Assembly: GCA_021151525.1 (NCBI GenBank) | Contig: JAGKXD010000011.1 | Span: forward strand, 1-64,000 | Direction of reading: 5' to 3' | DNA length: 64,000 bases | DNA from: Cellvibrionaceae bacterium | GTDB lineage: Bacteria; Pseudomonadota; Gammaproteobacteria; Pseudomonadales; Cellvibrionaceae | In this document: piece by piece, positions 63,541-64,000 of the stretch | How the letters are laid out: the number at the start of each line of letters is the position of its first letter | How positions within the stretch are numbered: position 1 is the stretch's first letter | The notes under the pieces: generated by a model | The model's input: only the letters and a program-made list of their open reading frames with translations | What the model was told of the DNA's origin: nothing | Database searches by the model: none | Position numbers and translations under genes: made by a program

Positions 63541-64000
63541 TTAAGGCTTAGGCTCTTCGCCCTCACATTTTGCGGCTTCACGCAAAGCGTCAATTCCGGG
63601 CTCTATACCCAACTTACCCACTACTTTATTGGTGTAGTAGACATAGTTCTGCATAGCTGTAAGCACGCCACGCAGGATATTCAGTTCCATTTGATCCATA
63701 CGTACGCGGTTGTACATGCGGCGCAAGCGAGTCATTGTCTGTTTTGGATTCTGTGGGTCTAGAAAACCAAGGCCGGCAAGGGTTTGCTCCAAATGCTCAT
63801 AGTAATTTTCCAGCGCTGTGGAATCAGCGGGCGGCATATCCCACGTATGATTGGGCAAGGTTTTACCTTCTGCAGCCTTGAGGTAAGCCATGCGCACTTC
63901 ATAGCAAATCACCTGAACGGCCGTTGCTAAATTCAGCGATGAATACTCTTCGTTGGCAGGAATATGAACGTGATAGTTACATTTATGCAGTTCTTCGTTG
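63541..64000 (-). CDS. trmJ: tRNA (cytidine/uridine-2'-O-)-methyltransferase TrmJ, 3' part
   Basis: The C-terminal 152 residues; the start lies beyond the window. The frame continues to the edge through NEELHKCNYHVHIPANEEYSSLNLATAVQV, the SPOUT-knot motif of TrmJ, followed by the dimerising tail. The enzyme methylates the 2'-O of position 32 in certain tRNAs. iscR follows on the same strand, the normal order of trmJ-iscR in gammaproteobacteria. An ATG-like point at 63912 is internal and not the start. Confidence 0.93.
   Translation of the reverse strand, partial: NEELHKCNYHVHIPANEEYSSLNLATAVQVICYEVRMAYLKAAEGKTLPNHTWDMPPADSTALENYYEHLEQTLAGLGFLDPQNPKQTMTRLRRMYNRVRMDQMELNILRGVLTAMQNYVYYTNKVVGKLGIEPGIDALREAAKCEGEEPKP

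Overview
The window is ordinary chromosome from a gammaproteobacterium, most likely a member of the Cellvibrionaceae (Cellvibrio-like). Three things point there: the order ndk-rlmN-pilF-rodZ-ispG-hisS-yfgM-bamB-der; a hybrid iron-sulfur operon led by an IscR with the exact Cys/His ligand spacing of the enterobacterial protein; and a serine-rich linker inside RodZ, a habit of Cellvibrio and Saccharophagus proteins. The genus is an inference. I see no rRNA, tRNA, CRISPR array, insertion sequence or prophage.

Layout. 0.2-3.6 kb: a translationally coupled set of three genes (outer-membrane barrel, small periplasmic phosphate-binding-like protein, membrane diguanylate cyclase). 3.8-8.1 kb: a DUF4380 lipoprotein, yaeQ-cnoX, an RluA-type pseudouridine synthase and an EF-hand protein. 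8.5-14.2 kb: miaB, then phoH(ybeZ)-ybeY-ybeX-lnt. 14.2-21.2 kb: an unrecognised 128-aa protein, ttcA, a PilZ protein, an Aer-like chemoreceptor, bioA and an orphan solute-binding protein. 21.3-26.5 kb: trpS, a cyclic-nucleotide-binding/rhodanese protein, an M18 aminopeptidase, tsaB and adk. 26.8-30.8 kb: an Lrp-type regulator, a second chemoreceptor and a K+/H+ antiporter. 31.0-36.0 kb: rnb, an EVE-domain protein, a GNAT acetyltransferase and a DUF2264 membrane protein. 36.1-40.8 kb: guaB and guaA, then xseA in the opposite direction. 41.0-43.4 kb: a TPP riboswitch and thiO-thiS-thiG. 43.5-45.7 kb: an HD-GYP protein and an AEC transporter. 45.8-55.2 kb: der to ndk. 55.3-63.4 kb: sufE-sufT-sufA-sufS-sufD-sufC-sufB-iscS-iscR, read on the minus strand. 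63.5 kb to the edge: the 3' part of trmJ.

How it works together. Much of the window serves RNA modification and turnover (miaB, ttcA, rlmN, trmJ, tsaB, rluA-like, ybeY, rnb). MiaB, TtcA, RlmN and IspG all need iron-sulfur clusters, which the iscR-led operon supplies. Cyclic-di-GMP appears three times (GGDEF, PilZ and HD-GYP proteins), near two chemoreceptors.

The main structure not explained by genes is a set of dispersed inverted repeats of at least three families. They sit between genes, inside operons, over the start region of lnt and over the stop codon of xseA. The best candidate for a little-described system is the barrel / periplasmic protein / diguanylate cyclase operon at the left end, whose layout resembles YfiBNR with different parts.
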